A stretch of DNA of 64,000 bases from Chara braunii (taxonomy: Eukaryota; Streptophyta; Charophyceae; Charales; Characeae): NCBI GenBank assembly GCA_003427395.1, contig BFEA01000096.1:1873929-1937928 (forward strand), written 5' to 3'. This document shows, piece by piece, positions 12,196 to 22,132 of this stretch. The notes under the pieces were generated by a model that saw only the letters and a program-made list of their open reading frames with translations, had not been told where the DNA came from and did no database searches. The first letter of the stretch is position 1. The number at the start of each line of letters is the position of its first letter. The translations under genes were made by a program, and so were the position numbers.

Positions 12196-12861
12196 GGGGT
12201 GGGCGACCTCAAATCTGAGGCCGGAATTAGTGTTAGTAGAGCAAGACTGGAATTAGTAAGAAGATAGACCGTGCGGAGTGATGGTGGAGGCGGAAGAAGA
12301 AGTGGGTTCATACCCGATCAGTGACGAAATGGGGGGGGGGCGAGTGATGAAACAGGGGTTTTATGGCCAGGCGACCTCGATGGTAGCATTAGATTTAGTA
12401 GAGGAGTAGCAAAACAGAAGGTTAGTAGGAAAAAATGTGCGCTGGGTTATGGAGGAGAAGTGGTTGGGGGAGAGGAAAGAGGCTATATCTCGTCCGACTC
12501 TTAGCAAGTTCGGGCGAGACAAAGTGTTAGTCTGAAGTGTTTAGGCAAGGCGAGTTTGATGCAGTAGTTAGCCATGTGATTAGCTGCTTGGATCTGGTGT
12601 TAGTAGGGGAAGGTGGTGTGTGGTGCATACGGGGGAAGAAGAAGTCGAGCGGAGCGGAGCGCCGGGGGTGTGTGAGATAGTGCATGAGAGGGAGTGTTGA
12701 AGCAACGACGCAAGGCGCGCGCGGAGGCAATGAAGGAGGAGCTACGAAGCTACGAGGAGGAGGCTGAGAAAAGTTAGTGAACCTGGCTGGGTTTTGTGCC
12801 AGGTGCACTCGGAGGTCGGGATGGTGAGGAACGGAGACAAGCACGATCTAGCCAGCATCGA

Positions 12862-12916
12862 CTCTCTCGATCCTTAACGGAATCGAGAGAGAAAAGATAT
12901 AATCCCGGGGTTTTTT
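12862..12916 (+). repeat. hairpin followed by ATAATCCCGGGGTTTTTT module
   Basis: CTCTCTCGAT (12862-12871) pairs with ATCGAGAGAG (12882-12891), extended inward by CC/GG with one bulge. The tail ATAATCCCGGGGTTTTTT begins seven bases later. The stem sequence is unrelated to the copy at 12144, but the layout is the same. Confidence 0.5.
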
Positions 12917-14434
12917 CCCCAGGCGGATCGGATGGGAGAAGTAGATTTGCGAGAGGAGTTATAGGGGTTGTGCTATACGGAAACGAGGCAGCGTCGGGCT
13001 GAAAATGGTAAAAGTGCTGGATGCATTTGGCCGCGTTCCAGCGGGAGGTTCGTGCGACTGGTACTTGCCTAACTGCTAGAAGCAATGAGAGGGGAAAACG
13101 CGGAGTTGGAGACTTACCTGTCGACAGATTTGTTGTTTACCTTGTCTGTGGAAGTAGCCGCCCCCTACCTTCCTGTTTGCTTAGTTGAAGGGCGGATGCA
13201 CACTGATGATGCTGGCCGCTGCCTGGTGGAGGCCAAGCACGAGACCGCAGGCCTATTTTGTTGGCCGGTGCGTGGCTCACGCTTAGCAAACAAGGTAGCA
13301 GCAGGTGGGTCATTGTGGCGACAGGTACGTGGTTGCTGCCGACAACCTATCCTATTCATCAGCCGCAGTACAGCTGCAGCAACCTGCTGCATGATTAATC
13401 GGGTTCCGCTGCTATTACGCTACGCTTGTTACATTGAGGTGCTCTCACTGCGGTGTTACGGCGCTAAGTGTTTGATGGTACGCTGAAGCGGCGTGCAACT
13501 GGTTCTGATTCGGAAGAGCTACGAGTGTTGTTGGTTGTGTACGGTCTGACACCATGGGTGATTGCAGCTATTACTGTTGACCACTGCTGCAGGTTGCCAC
13601 AGGGGACTGCCGCTGCTGACGGGGACCGCTGATGCTGCAGGAAGCATACTGTTGATGGCTGCTGGTCACCGCATATTTGCTACGGAGCTAGCCAATCAGC
13701 GCTGCTGGTGTGCATGCTAGTTGCTTGGGAGCACTGAGTTTGAACAAGGGCGCGGGGAAGGAGGCGCTCTCTATCTAGAAGTGGTCGCTCTAGGCTGAGG
13801 TGTGGGATCTTAGCCAGGTACGACGAAGTATGACTTGAGGACGTGATTTGGCCGGTGAGTGTGGTGAGGTTGCGAGTTGAAGAGGTCATCGAGGATTCGA
13901 CGACAAACAACTGACCCCGGACAACCAAGCTACTGGGCACTTTGGCCGCCATTGCGGGGCCCTCAGGAGCCGAAGATTGCAAGGCCCTCTCTAGTGAGCT
14001 TGAGAGCACCCTTCTTGAATCTGAGGGTCTCGGACTTTCTACTTCTACCCTTCTTTTTCTAAGTCTAGTCTTGATCTGAATGGAAGGCGGCAGGCGGGAT
14101 GGCAACCCGTAGGTCCGCATCAAGACCGATTGCGGGAGCTCTGCCGAAACCTAGGCGAGGTTCTGGAGGCAGGGAACCTTCAAGTAAACCACTTCTTCTG
14201 TATAACCCACTACTACCCATGTTTGTTTATCCCCATGCAGTATGACTGTTGTATGCATGAGGTTGTCCCTATGGTTTTTGCTTTCCCTTCAGGACCCAAT
14301 CAGACTAAATGGAAAGAATGTGTGAGGGTGAAACTTAAGTTTCATCTTTGTTTTGACTGAAAGCAGACTAAGGATGAACTGGGGGAAGGTGGGAGGAAGG
14401 TAGTCTTGCATGCGTTTGGAAGGGTCAACCAAAG

Positions 14435-15117
14435 CCTGAGCATTGTTTCCATGGTGAATGGCTCAGGGCTATGTTTATTTGACTGTTTTCTGAAGGACCA
14501 GGCATTGTTTCTACTGTGAATGGCCTGGTCGCTGTAATTATTTGATTGTTTTCTGGGGAACCAGACATTGTTTTTACTGTGAATGTCCTGGCTACCCTGG
14601 TTAACTATGAGGGTTTGCCTGATTGAAGGGGTTTAAATTCTTGTTTATTCCGAGGGAGGATTTTTTGTCTAAGGCTAAGCATTGTTTCCATGGTGAATGG
14701 TTTAACCTGAAAACCTCGCACATAATTTAAACTGAGTATAGGAAAGTACTTTATGTATATTTGCATGTGAACTGGCAGTTGGGCATTGTTTCTACTGTGA
14801 ATGGTCCAGCGTTAAGCCATATCATTAAGAAGAGAAAAGGAAAAATACAAAGTATAAATTGAAATAGTTTGGGCAAGCTGAATATTGTTTCTACTGTGAA
14901 TGGTTCAACCCCCTGCCCATATTTACCTTTTCTTTTGAAAACGAAATCAGAGAAATACTAAATTTTGGATATTAAACAGCTCAGGGCGACTAGGCATTGT
15001 TTCCATGGCGAATGACCTAGTCATATGCCCAAAAAGAAGAGAGAAGTAGTTGTGCAACCTATTCGTGTATATCTTAAAGGCAAGCTGGACATTGTTTCCA
15101 TGGCAATAGAAGTTGGT
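14435..15117 (+). repeat. array of eight hairpins with conserved core and changing complementary stems
   Basis: The core CATTGTTTCCATGGTGAATG, or the variant with CTACTGTG, occurs eight times, starting near 14441, 14503, 14566, 14680, 14784, 14882, 14995 and 15090. Flanks differ between units yet pair: CCTGAGC/GCTCAGG (14435-14467), ACCAGGC/GCCTGGT (14497-14529), AGGCTAAGC/GTTTAACCT with wobble (14672-14708), TTGGGC/GTCCAG (14779-14809), and GACTAGG/CCTAGTC with outer GGGC/GCCC (14984-15030). Unit six has an outer GGGCA/TGCCC (14871-14918). The eighth copy is degenerate. Confidence 0.85.
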
Positions 15118-15219
15118 GTCAATTCCTGCATTTTCTGTAATAACTTTTTTTTACTTAGGTCAATTTTTACATTTTCTGAGACTTTTTTCTTATACTTGGC
15201 TTTGTATAAATCTTAGCAA

Positions 15220-15932
15220 GCTACTTTCTCTATGGAAAGCGCTGCCGAAATTTCTACAAACCCAAGGAGTTAGTTGAATTCTGATTTGTTAAAAGTTCAG
15301 CTTTGTCTTTTCTCATATCTGACTTAGTTAAAATCTGGAAAGTCTCCTTGTTTAATGGGAGTGCTGCCCAAATTTTTGTTAATTTAGGGAGTTAGACAAA
15401 AATTAAACTTTGGAAAGTCAAAGTTAATTTCAAAATCTGAACTTAGCCTTGTATAAATTTTGGAATAGCACTTTTCTAAGAGGGAGTGCAACTGAAATTT
15501 CTACAAAATTAAGGAGTTAGTTAAATTCAGTCTAAAAGTTGAGCGCGAGCTGTTGTTCGAGTTCATATTTGACTTAGTATAAATCTGGGAAGTCTCCCTT
15601 TCTAAAGGGAGTGCTGCCCAAATTTCTACTAATTTAGAGAGTTAGATTGATTTGACTTTCCAGAGTTAGAGATTATTTCTNNNNNNNNNNNNNNNNNNNN
15701 NNNNNNNNNNNNNNNNNNNNATTGATTTGACTTTCCAGAGTTAGAGATTATTTCTGCTTTTATATCTGACTGAGTATAAATATGGGAAGTCTCCCTTTCT
15801 AAAGGGAGTGCTGCCTAAATTTCTACTAATTCAGAGAGTTAGACAAAATTTGACTTTCCAAAGTTAGAAATTATTTTTGCGTTCATATTCGAGCTTATAT
15901 AAAATTTGGAAAGACACTTTTCCTACGGGAAG
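15220..15932 (+). repeat. tandem repeat of about 125 bp, each unit with a hairpin
   Basis: Hairpins start near 15220, 15344, 15468, 15594, 15791 and 15916. Two units carry CTCCCTTTCTAAAGGGAG (stem CTCCCTTT/AAAGGGAG). Others keep pairing with different bases, such as GCACT/AGTGC (15468-15489) and TTCC/GGAA (about 15920-15931). Each hairpin is followed by GTGCTGCCNAAATTTCT and AGAGAGTTAG-like sequence. Confidence 0.8.
15681..15720. other. scaffold gap (40 N), probably spurious
   Basis: The 34 bases before the gap (15647-15680) are repeated immediately after it (15721-15754). The two contigs therefore overlap rather than being separated by missing sequence. Confidence 0.85.
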
Positions 15933-15959
15933 CGCTGCCGAAATTTTCTTAGTTTAGAG

Positions 15960-17950
15960 AAGATAAACTATATTTTTTTGACAGGTAGCGATTTAGGCGA
16001 CCAACCCAAAATAGAGGAGGTTCTGCAATTGGTCTACTTTTAGCGTAAGCATTGGCTTAAAAGTAAACTTAAGTTCAACTTATTATGGAGTTGTATTCTC
16101 CATACACTTATGATCTTAGCTTGGGATTGGTCTGTTGTGTGTTACAGGTATTTTTTTGATCATTTGATCCAAGTTCAGGGCTAGATCCAGCTTGATCCCT
16201 TGAGGATCACTTTCTGTTATCACTGATAACAGGTCGGTTGCCGATTCGTCGGTCTACGACTCAATTTCAACTCTCCCTCCACACTCAACCTAAAAGGCTT
16301 TAGCCCTGGTGATTTCGTTGTTTTATTAAGGTTTCACCCAGACTTTTATTGAATGACCATTTAACAAAGGTACTGAGTATTTAATTAAGGTTGGTTGGAC
16401 AGGAGGTTTGGGGCTTGCATGGCTAAAGCGAGGGGTATGAGTGTCGAAGGTGGTTGGGGTTGACTCCGTGTAGTGTGTGGGCTGTTGATTCGGTTTGTTG
16501 ATGTGATGGCAGGTATGTGCTGTGAATCAGATTCCGGAGTTGGTTGCCTACAATCACACATATACGTATTATTGTGAGAGACCCCAGTGAGACCGTGCGA
16601 AGTGATCATCACATACTTAACCCTTATACATGTACATATGGGTATACTTGTGATGAATGTTTGCATGGGTTAAAGAGCCCCCATATTAAAGTCTTACCCA
16701 GAAGCTAAGACTGAGGGGCTTAGGGGAAGCCTCTCCTTCTATTTTTGTTCTTGTTTTTTGATGATTTTTCTTAGTCGGACGTTTGGTCCTGGGCCGGGAT
16801 TCGAGGTCCTTGTCCAAGACACCCCAAGCCCTAGACTCTGCAGGGGAGGGGTTTTCCCTCGCGCAGAGCCTATTTGATTTGCCTACCGAGACACTCAGGC
16901 CGAGAGCCGGAGGTGCCGTGGCGGCTGCATGACTATTCCTTCAGGCGTGCAATGTCGTGAAGGGTTAGGCCGTCAAGACACTTCGAGTCTGACACTTGAG
17001 TGTCATAAGCGGTACTCGGATCCACGAGGGGGCGCTTGATTATTAGCACTACATATGACGCCATCATTGCGACTGCTTGCGTACGCTTGCATTGCGAGTC
17101 GATATAAGTAGGCCCTGCGTCCGCGCGATTTTATCCTAAGTCTCGCGCGCGACGCCTATTTGATTTCGCGTCGGAAAGTTATGGGACGACTACCGAGGGG
17201 CTAGGAGCGTTGTCGCGTTGTTTATGTTGTGTCGTTTCGTATGTGTGCGTGTCTATGTTTTATTTTTGTGTTTGTAAAGTGGTGTGCGCGTGGTGTGTGG
17301 GATGCGTCCTAGTTGACCGACGACGGGCCGCGCTTGGGACTTCAGCCCCCCAAGATGTCGGTTCGCGTGCGGGTCCGATAGAGGCGTATTACCTCGCATA
17401 TCCCCTATGCTACAGCGAACGAAAAACGCCCTCGGCTGGTCCAACTCTGCGATTGCAACTGATTAGCTTTCGTACTATGGACTCGTAGCTCAGCGGGGAT
17501 ACGCCCACCGAAGGGAGGTGACAACTCCCGTAAGGTGTAGGTAAGTCGTGCCTCGCGTAGGCCCTGTCCTGTCGTAGGGGCTCGCGAGAGGTATGGCTGG
17601 TGCACTCGGTCGGAGCGACTTAAGGAAGCTCCACATGTATTGTCTGCGACAAAGGATTTAAATCCAACTCCTGTGTGACGCGGTCGGGAGGGTCCCGCGC
17701 TGCCCTGGTGCGGTGCCGGACCGATGCGCCCGACACCGTTCCACTGCTGTTCTGACTACGCCCTCAAAGACCCGTTGGACCCGTTCCGTTGATATCTCGA
17801 CTGCGCCCCTCCTTGCTCCCTCGAAGTGCCCTCGGATGCCCTCTCAGATGCGCGTCCTCCTTCAATCTGCCCTGCACCTTCGAAGTGTTCCTCCGGTTGT
17901 GGCCCTACACGTTCCTCCGAGTGCCCTGCGCCTTCGAGGAAGGTCTCTTA
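15960..17950. other. non-coding region, no gene recognised
   Basis: Contains a GTTATCACTGATAAC inverted repeat near 16216 and a number of short GC-rich hairpins around 16800-17110. No domain-bearing ORF or RNA gene could be supported on either strand. Confidence 0.4.
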
Positions 17951-17954
17951 GATG

Positions 17955-18160
17955 TACCCTTGGTCTGTGTTGTTAGGATGGCCCTTAGCATGCCCCTTAG
18001 TGTCCCTTCTATGTGCCCTTTCGGTGAGCCCTTTCGATGAGCCCCTTCGTAAGCCCTTTCGGTCTGCTCTTTATGCGCTCTTCGTGTCCGCCCCTGGTGT
18101 CGGCCCTTGGTGCGTCCTGTGTGCCCTCGGCGCGGCCCCTTGGTGTGAGCGTGGTAGCAC
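17955..18160 (+). repeat. degenerate short-period minisatellite (GCCCTTTCGGTGA-like)
   Basis: Variants of GCCCTTTCGGTGA and GCCCCTTCGTAA recur at roughly 15-20 base spacing. Open frames on both strands here follow from the repeat and are not genes. Confidence 0.5.
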
Positions 18161-18369
18161 TCAGGTGCGCCCTTGCTCCCTGATGGTGCTAGGGGCTGTG
18201 TACATGTGCGGCATTGCGCCCTGATGGCGCGCAGGTGCGTATGTTCTCGCTCACGTTGGTGCACGCGGCTTTCTCACCTGACCCTGCTTGTACACGTTCG
18301 CCTGCTAGTGCGCACGAGCTCCCGTCCTCAATCCCGTGCGCGCGCGGGTGCGCGCTGGCTTTTCCCTGC

Positions 18370-18840
18370 CCGTTCGTGCGAGCTCACAGGTGCGCAGGTG
18401 CGCGGACTTCAGCTCGCAGCTTCCCCCTGCCCGATCGCGTAAGCGCACCGGCGGGCAAGCGGTCACACGCGGCTTGATCCTGTCTGTCCGCGTAAGCGCG
18501 CGGGTGCGCAGGTGCGCGTGCTCCCGCCTGGCTGTCCGCGCAAGCACGCCGGTGCGCGGATCTCCCCCCTGTCTGTCCACGCAAACGCGCAAGTGCATGT
18601 GCTCCCGTGCACGACTTCCCCTCGTCTATCCACGCAAGCAGGCAGGTGTGCAGGTGCGCGTGCTCCCGCCTGTGCATGTCCACCCAAGCGAGGAGGTGCG
18701 CAGGTTTCCCCCCTGTCTGTCTATGCAAGCGCGCGGGTGCGCAGGTGCACGTGCTCCCGCCTGTATGTCTGCGCAAGCGCGGAGGTGCGCAGGTGCGTTA
18801 CTTCGCCTTGTCTGTCCACGCGGGTGCGCAGGTGGTCACG
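18370..18840 (+). repeat. GC-rich minisatellite, unit about 50-65 bp
   Basis: Units combine GGGTGCGCAGGTGCGCGTG, CTCCCGCCTGTCTGTCC and GCGCAAGCGCG. They recur near 18394, 18506, 18650, 18735, 18787 and 18822. The lack of AT explains long overlapping ORFs on both strands (for example 18336-19106 plus and 18384-18776 minus); I do not call these genes. Confidence 0.7.
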
Positions 18841-19487
18841 CACGGCTTGATCGCGCGAGCGCGGAGGTGCACGCGGAGCCACGCCCTGTGCCGTCCGCCT
18901 CTGCGCCTACGCGTATTCGTGCGCTCGGTGCGTCACGTGTGGGTCCGCTCGTTGTCGGAGGGCGTGGTATCCCGACCCTCCTCTGCGGACCAAGTCCCTG
19001 CTTGGTATCAGTCTCTTGCTCCGACGTCACGGCCTGTAGGCATGTTTCCGAACCTCTACGATCCCTAGTACCCGGGCTGTACCTTGACGTGGACCGGTCC
19101 GGTTAGTGCCTGCCTCACCAAAAAGGAGGGTGCGCCACATGACTTTCCTTTGGTCCACGTAGGCTCGGCGCCTTGCTGCACAACAGAGCACTACCGGCGT
19201 GTAGCCATGGTAGCCGTCGGGTTCGCCCTGGGACGCGAAGGTAGAGGGACGGGCGTGGTCTTTTCTACTGCGCGCCCAGTGCTCTTCTGCCAGATTATGG
19301 GTTAGATGCGCGAAACAGATCATTGTCAAAAGGAAGGGGCTGAATAAAAGAAATAAAATAAAAGCAGAATGTAAAAGTGAAAAGAAGCCTAAGCGTCTGG
19401 GCGGCACACGGGTCAAGGCCTTTGCTTGAATTCGAAGTAATGCAGCGACTACTGGTCACTTTGTCGCTGAGTTTTCTTTTTCCCTTT

Positions 19488-19510
19488 TATTATCATTATT
19501 ATCAATATTA

Positions 19511-19573
<63 letters not shown>
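19488..19573 (+). repeat. (ATT)n microsatellite
   Basis: Nearly pure TTA repeat with a few interruptions at its left end. The homologous site in copy B (39073-39165) has a shorter, more interrupted tract. Poly-Tyr and poly-Asn ORFs here are repeat artefacts. Confidence 0.9.
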
Positions 19574-19575
<2 letters not shown>

Positions 19576-20109
19576 CCGATTTCTCAGGCGAGGTTTTCCT
19601 TTCGGTCCCCTGTCACTTCGAAGGGTAGGCCAAATGTTCATTTTGAACCTTGATCGCCTTCCTCTAGATGATTTGAATGGCTGAACGCCGCGCGGTGGGA
19701 CCCCAAAAGAGGGGCGACTCGTGACCGCATTAGTAGGAGGCTTATCACCCTCCTCAGTGGAGAGTCATAAGCCCCCTCCTTGCCATCGGACACGGGTACC
19801 CGGTGACTATAATCCGGCGTTTTTTTTTAGACCAAGAGGGTTGTCGGTCACCGTCCCGTTATTGGACCCCTGCATAGGTGGAGGTCACTTCGCGCGGAAA
19901 GTCGGCGCAATGACCGTTGGTATCCTATCTCCTGATTTTCCTTTTTGTTTTATTTTTGTTTTATTTCGCTAATTTTTGAATTACAGATTTACTGGAAAAT
20001 CGGAATACTGGAGTCTGGTTTGTAGCTCTCCCGTTCAGAGCACAGGGATCACGGTGGGAAGCAACTTTATAAAGCGAGGGTGAGCGTGTCAATTAAGTCG
20101 TACCTCACT

Positions 20110-21607
20110 GAGAGAAGGTTAACAACTTGTAATATTTTCAGGTCCTTTTTCAACTCCCCATAGTATGCTCATCCAAGCATTTGGACGGGGGAACCTGAAA
20201 CCGCTTTCAGAAGCTTCAACCACTTCAGATCATTTTAGAGGTTTGAGGTCTCTCCATCTGAAACTCCTAAAATGATCTGAAGTGGCTGAAAATTTGAAAG
20301 CGATTTCAGGTCCCCCCATCCAAGCATTTGGATGGGGGGACCTGAAACCTCTTTCAGAAGCTTCAACCACTTCAAATCATTTTAGAGGTTTCAGGTCTCC
20401 CCACCAGAAACTCCTGAAATGATATGAAGTTGCTGAAAATCTGAAAGCGGTTTCAGATGCCCCCATCCAACCATTTGGATGGGGGGACCTGAAACCACTT
20501 TCAGAAGCTTCAGCCACTTCAGATCATTTAAGAGGTTTCAGGTCTCTCTATCTGAAACTCCTGAAATAATATGAAGTGGCTGAAGCTTCTGAAAGCGGTT
20601 TTATGTCCCCCAATCCAAGCATTTGGACAGGGGGACCTGAAACTGCTTTCAGAAGCTTCAACCACTTTATATCATTTCAGAGGTTTCAAGTCTCCCCACC
20701 TGAAACTCCTGAAATGATCTGAAGTGGCTGAAAATGTGAAAGTGGTTTCAGATTCCCCCATCCAACCATTTGGATAACGGGACATGAAACCACTTTCCGA
20801 ACCTTCAGCCACTATCATTTCAGAGGTTTCAGGTCTTTCTATCTGAAACTTCTGAAAAGATCTGAAGTGGCTGAAAATCTGAATGAAGTTTCAGGTCCCC
20901 TCATCCAAGCATTTGGACGGGGGGACTTGAAACCGCTTTGAGAAGCTTCAGTCACTTCATATCATTTCAGAGGTTTCATATCTCCCCACCCGAAACTCCT
21001 GAAATGACTTGAAGTGGCTGAAATTTTGAAAACGGTTTCAGAACCACTTCAAGACATTTTAAAGTTTTTGGGTCTCCCAGCCTGAAACTCCTGAAATAAC
21101 ATGAAGTGCCTGAAGATTCTGAAAACGGTTTCAGATCCCCCAACCCAAGCAGTTGGATGGGGGGACCTGAAACCACTTTCAGAAGCTTCAGCCACTTCAG
21201 GTCGTTTCAGAGGTTTTAGGTCTCCCCACTCGAAACTCCTGAAATGACTTGAAGTGGCTGAAAATCTGAAAACGGATTCAGATGCCCCAATCCAAACATT
21301 TGGATGGGAGGATCTGAAACCGCTTTCAGAAGCTTCAGCCACTTCAGGTAATTTAAGAGGTTTCATGTTTCCTTCTTGAAACTACTGAAATGATTTGAAG
21401 TGGCACACAACAACGTTGACGGTTGAACCAAAACAAACACATGCGAAAAAAAAACGAAAAAAAAAACATAAAATTTGACTTTCAAAACACCTGAATTTCC
21501 TGAAATGACCTTAAGTGTCTTCATGCCATTTTAACGATTTCATACCTCTGCTTACAGACTTCAGAATCTTTCATTATGAAATTTCAATAGGTCGTTCACC
21601 ACTTGTG
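20110..21607 (+). mobile_element. hAT-like non-autonomous DNA transposon nested in copy A
   Basis: ACCTCACT occurs at 20102-20109 and again at 21608-21615. Copy B has a single ACCTCACT at the matching place (39691-39698), so B is the empty site and the 8-bp repeat is a target-site duplication. The element ends are imperfectly inverted: the left end has AAGGTTAACAACTTG, and the right end read on the minus strand has AGTGGTGAACGACCT. An 8-bp duplication and such ends suit the hAT superfamily. There is no transposase ORF; the inside is palindromic tandem repeat. Confidence 0.8.
20150..21390 (+). repeat. tandem array of nested palindromes, unit about 145-150 bp
   Basis: Each unit reads CCTGAAACCGCTTTCAGAAG, then CTTCAGCCACTTCAGATCAT, then the near-complete reverse complement. 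It is closed by the small hairpin CCCCATCCAAGCATTTGGAT. Small-hairpin copies lie near 20170, 20307, 20460, 20608, 20755, 20898, 21137 and 21283, giving 143-153 bp spacing except one larger interval. The whole interior of the transposon is therefore able to fold. Confidence 0.85.
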
Positions 21608-21763
21608 ACCTCACTCTGAGCTCGGGCTACCTCGCTGCGCTGGGTACAAGTGAGCCCGAAGGAGAGGGCTGAACAATGTAGTGAGTGTAGGAGAACGTTT
21701 CAGTGTCCGACCTTGTGTCTAGGGACGGCTATTTAGAAGCCAATATCTTTGAAAAGGGCAACC

Positions 21764-22132
21764 ATGGTGCGAAACAGCGGGTTGTATGGCTATAGACCGA
21801 GGTGCATCTCGTCCCTCTACAGATGGGAGCGGATGTCAGGGGACGGACCTACAGTGACGGCGGTGCTAGACTACAACTACGGAAAGGGGAAGTTGAAGCT
21901 GAAGATAAACGTAGAAGGGGGGAGAGAGGAAGAAATGAGGGTGGACCCGGACCTGCAGATGGCGATTACTGAGGCCAGAGACCGCGCAGAAAGGAGGTGC
22001 AGACGGGACGGGGTCACGGACGAGATGAGAGTGAGTGTCGCATACCTAGACGAGGGGACATCCACGGATACGGCAGAGGCGGAGCAGCAACACCTGGGGA
22101 CACTGAGGTTGAGAGTGACGCCAGTGACCTGA
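21764..22132 (+). pseudogene. conserved hypothetical ORF in repeat copy A, frameshifted
   Basis: ATG at 21764 begins MVRNSGLYGYRPR and stays alignable to the 192-residue ORF of copy B for about 100 residues. It then shifts frame at about 22090, where A has four fewer bases than B, and stops at 22132. Charged, with no recognised domain. Preservation in B compared with breakage in A suggests the ORF was once functional. Confidence 0.5.

Larger units (their letters stand above)
10841..14434. other. GC-rich non-coding region with scattered hairpin modules
   Basis: Open frames here (for example 13085-13486, 133 codons from ATG) have no recognisable domain and are expected from the GC-rich, stop-poor sequence. 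Two hairpin modules near 12144 and 12862 are listed separately. No mobile-element coding remnant was recognised. It may be the untranslated or LTR portion of a large retroelement. Confidence 0.4.

Noticed and set aside
13085-13486. 133-codon ORF from ATG as a gene
   Set aside because: Cys/Arg-rich with no domain, no promoter or neighbouring exon seen, and opposed by an ORF on the other strand. Mentioned under the non-coding region only.
17476-17545. tRNA gene starting GGACTCGTAGCTCAGCGGGG
   Set aside because: The A-box matches, but no B-box follows and the D-arm and anticodon arm do not pair.
18336-19106. Long overlapping ORFs on both strands (256 codons plus, 130 codons minus)
   Set aside because: They lie in a GC-rich minisatellite lacking stops. 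The translations are repeat-derived and run on opposite strands of the same DNA.
19377-19641. ORFs with poly-Tyr or poly-Asn runs
   Set aside because: Translation of the (ATT)n microsatellite.
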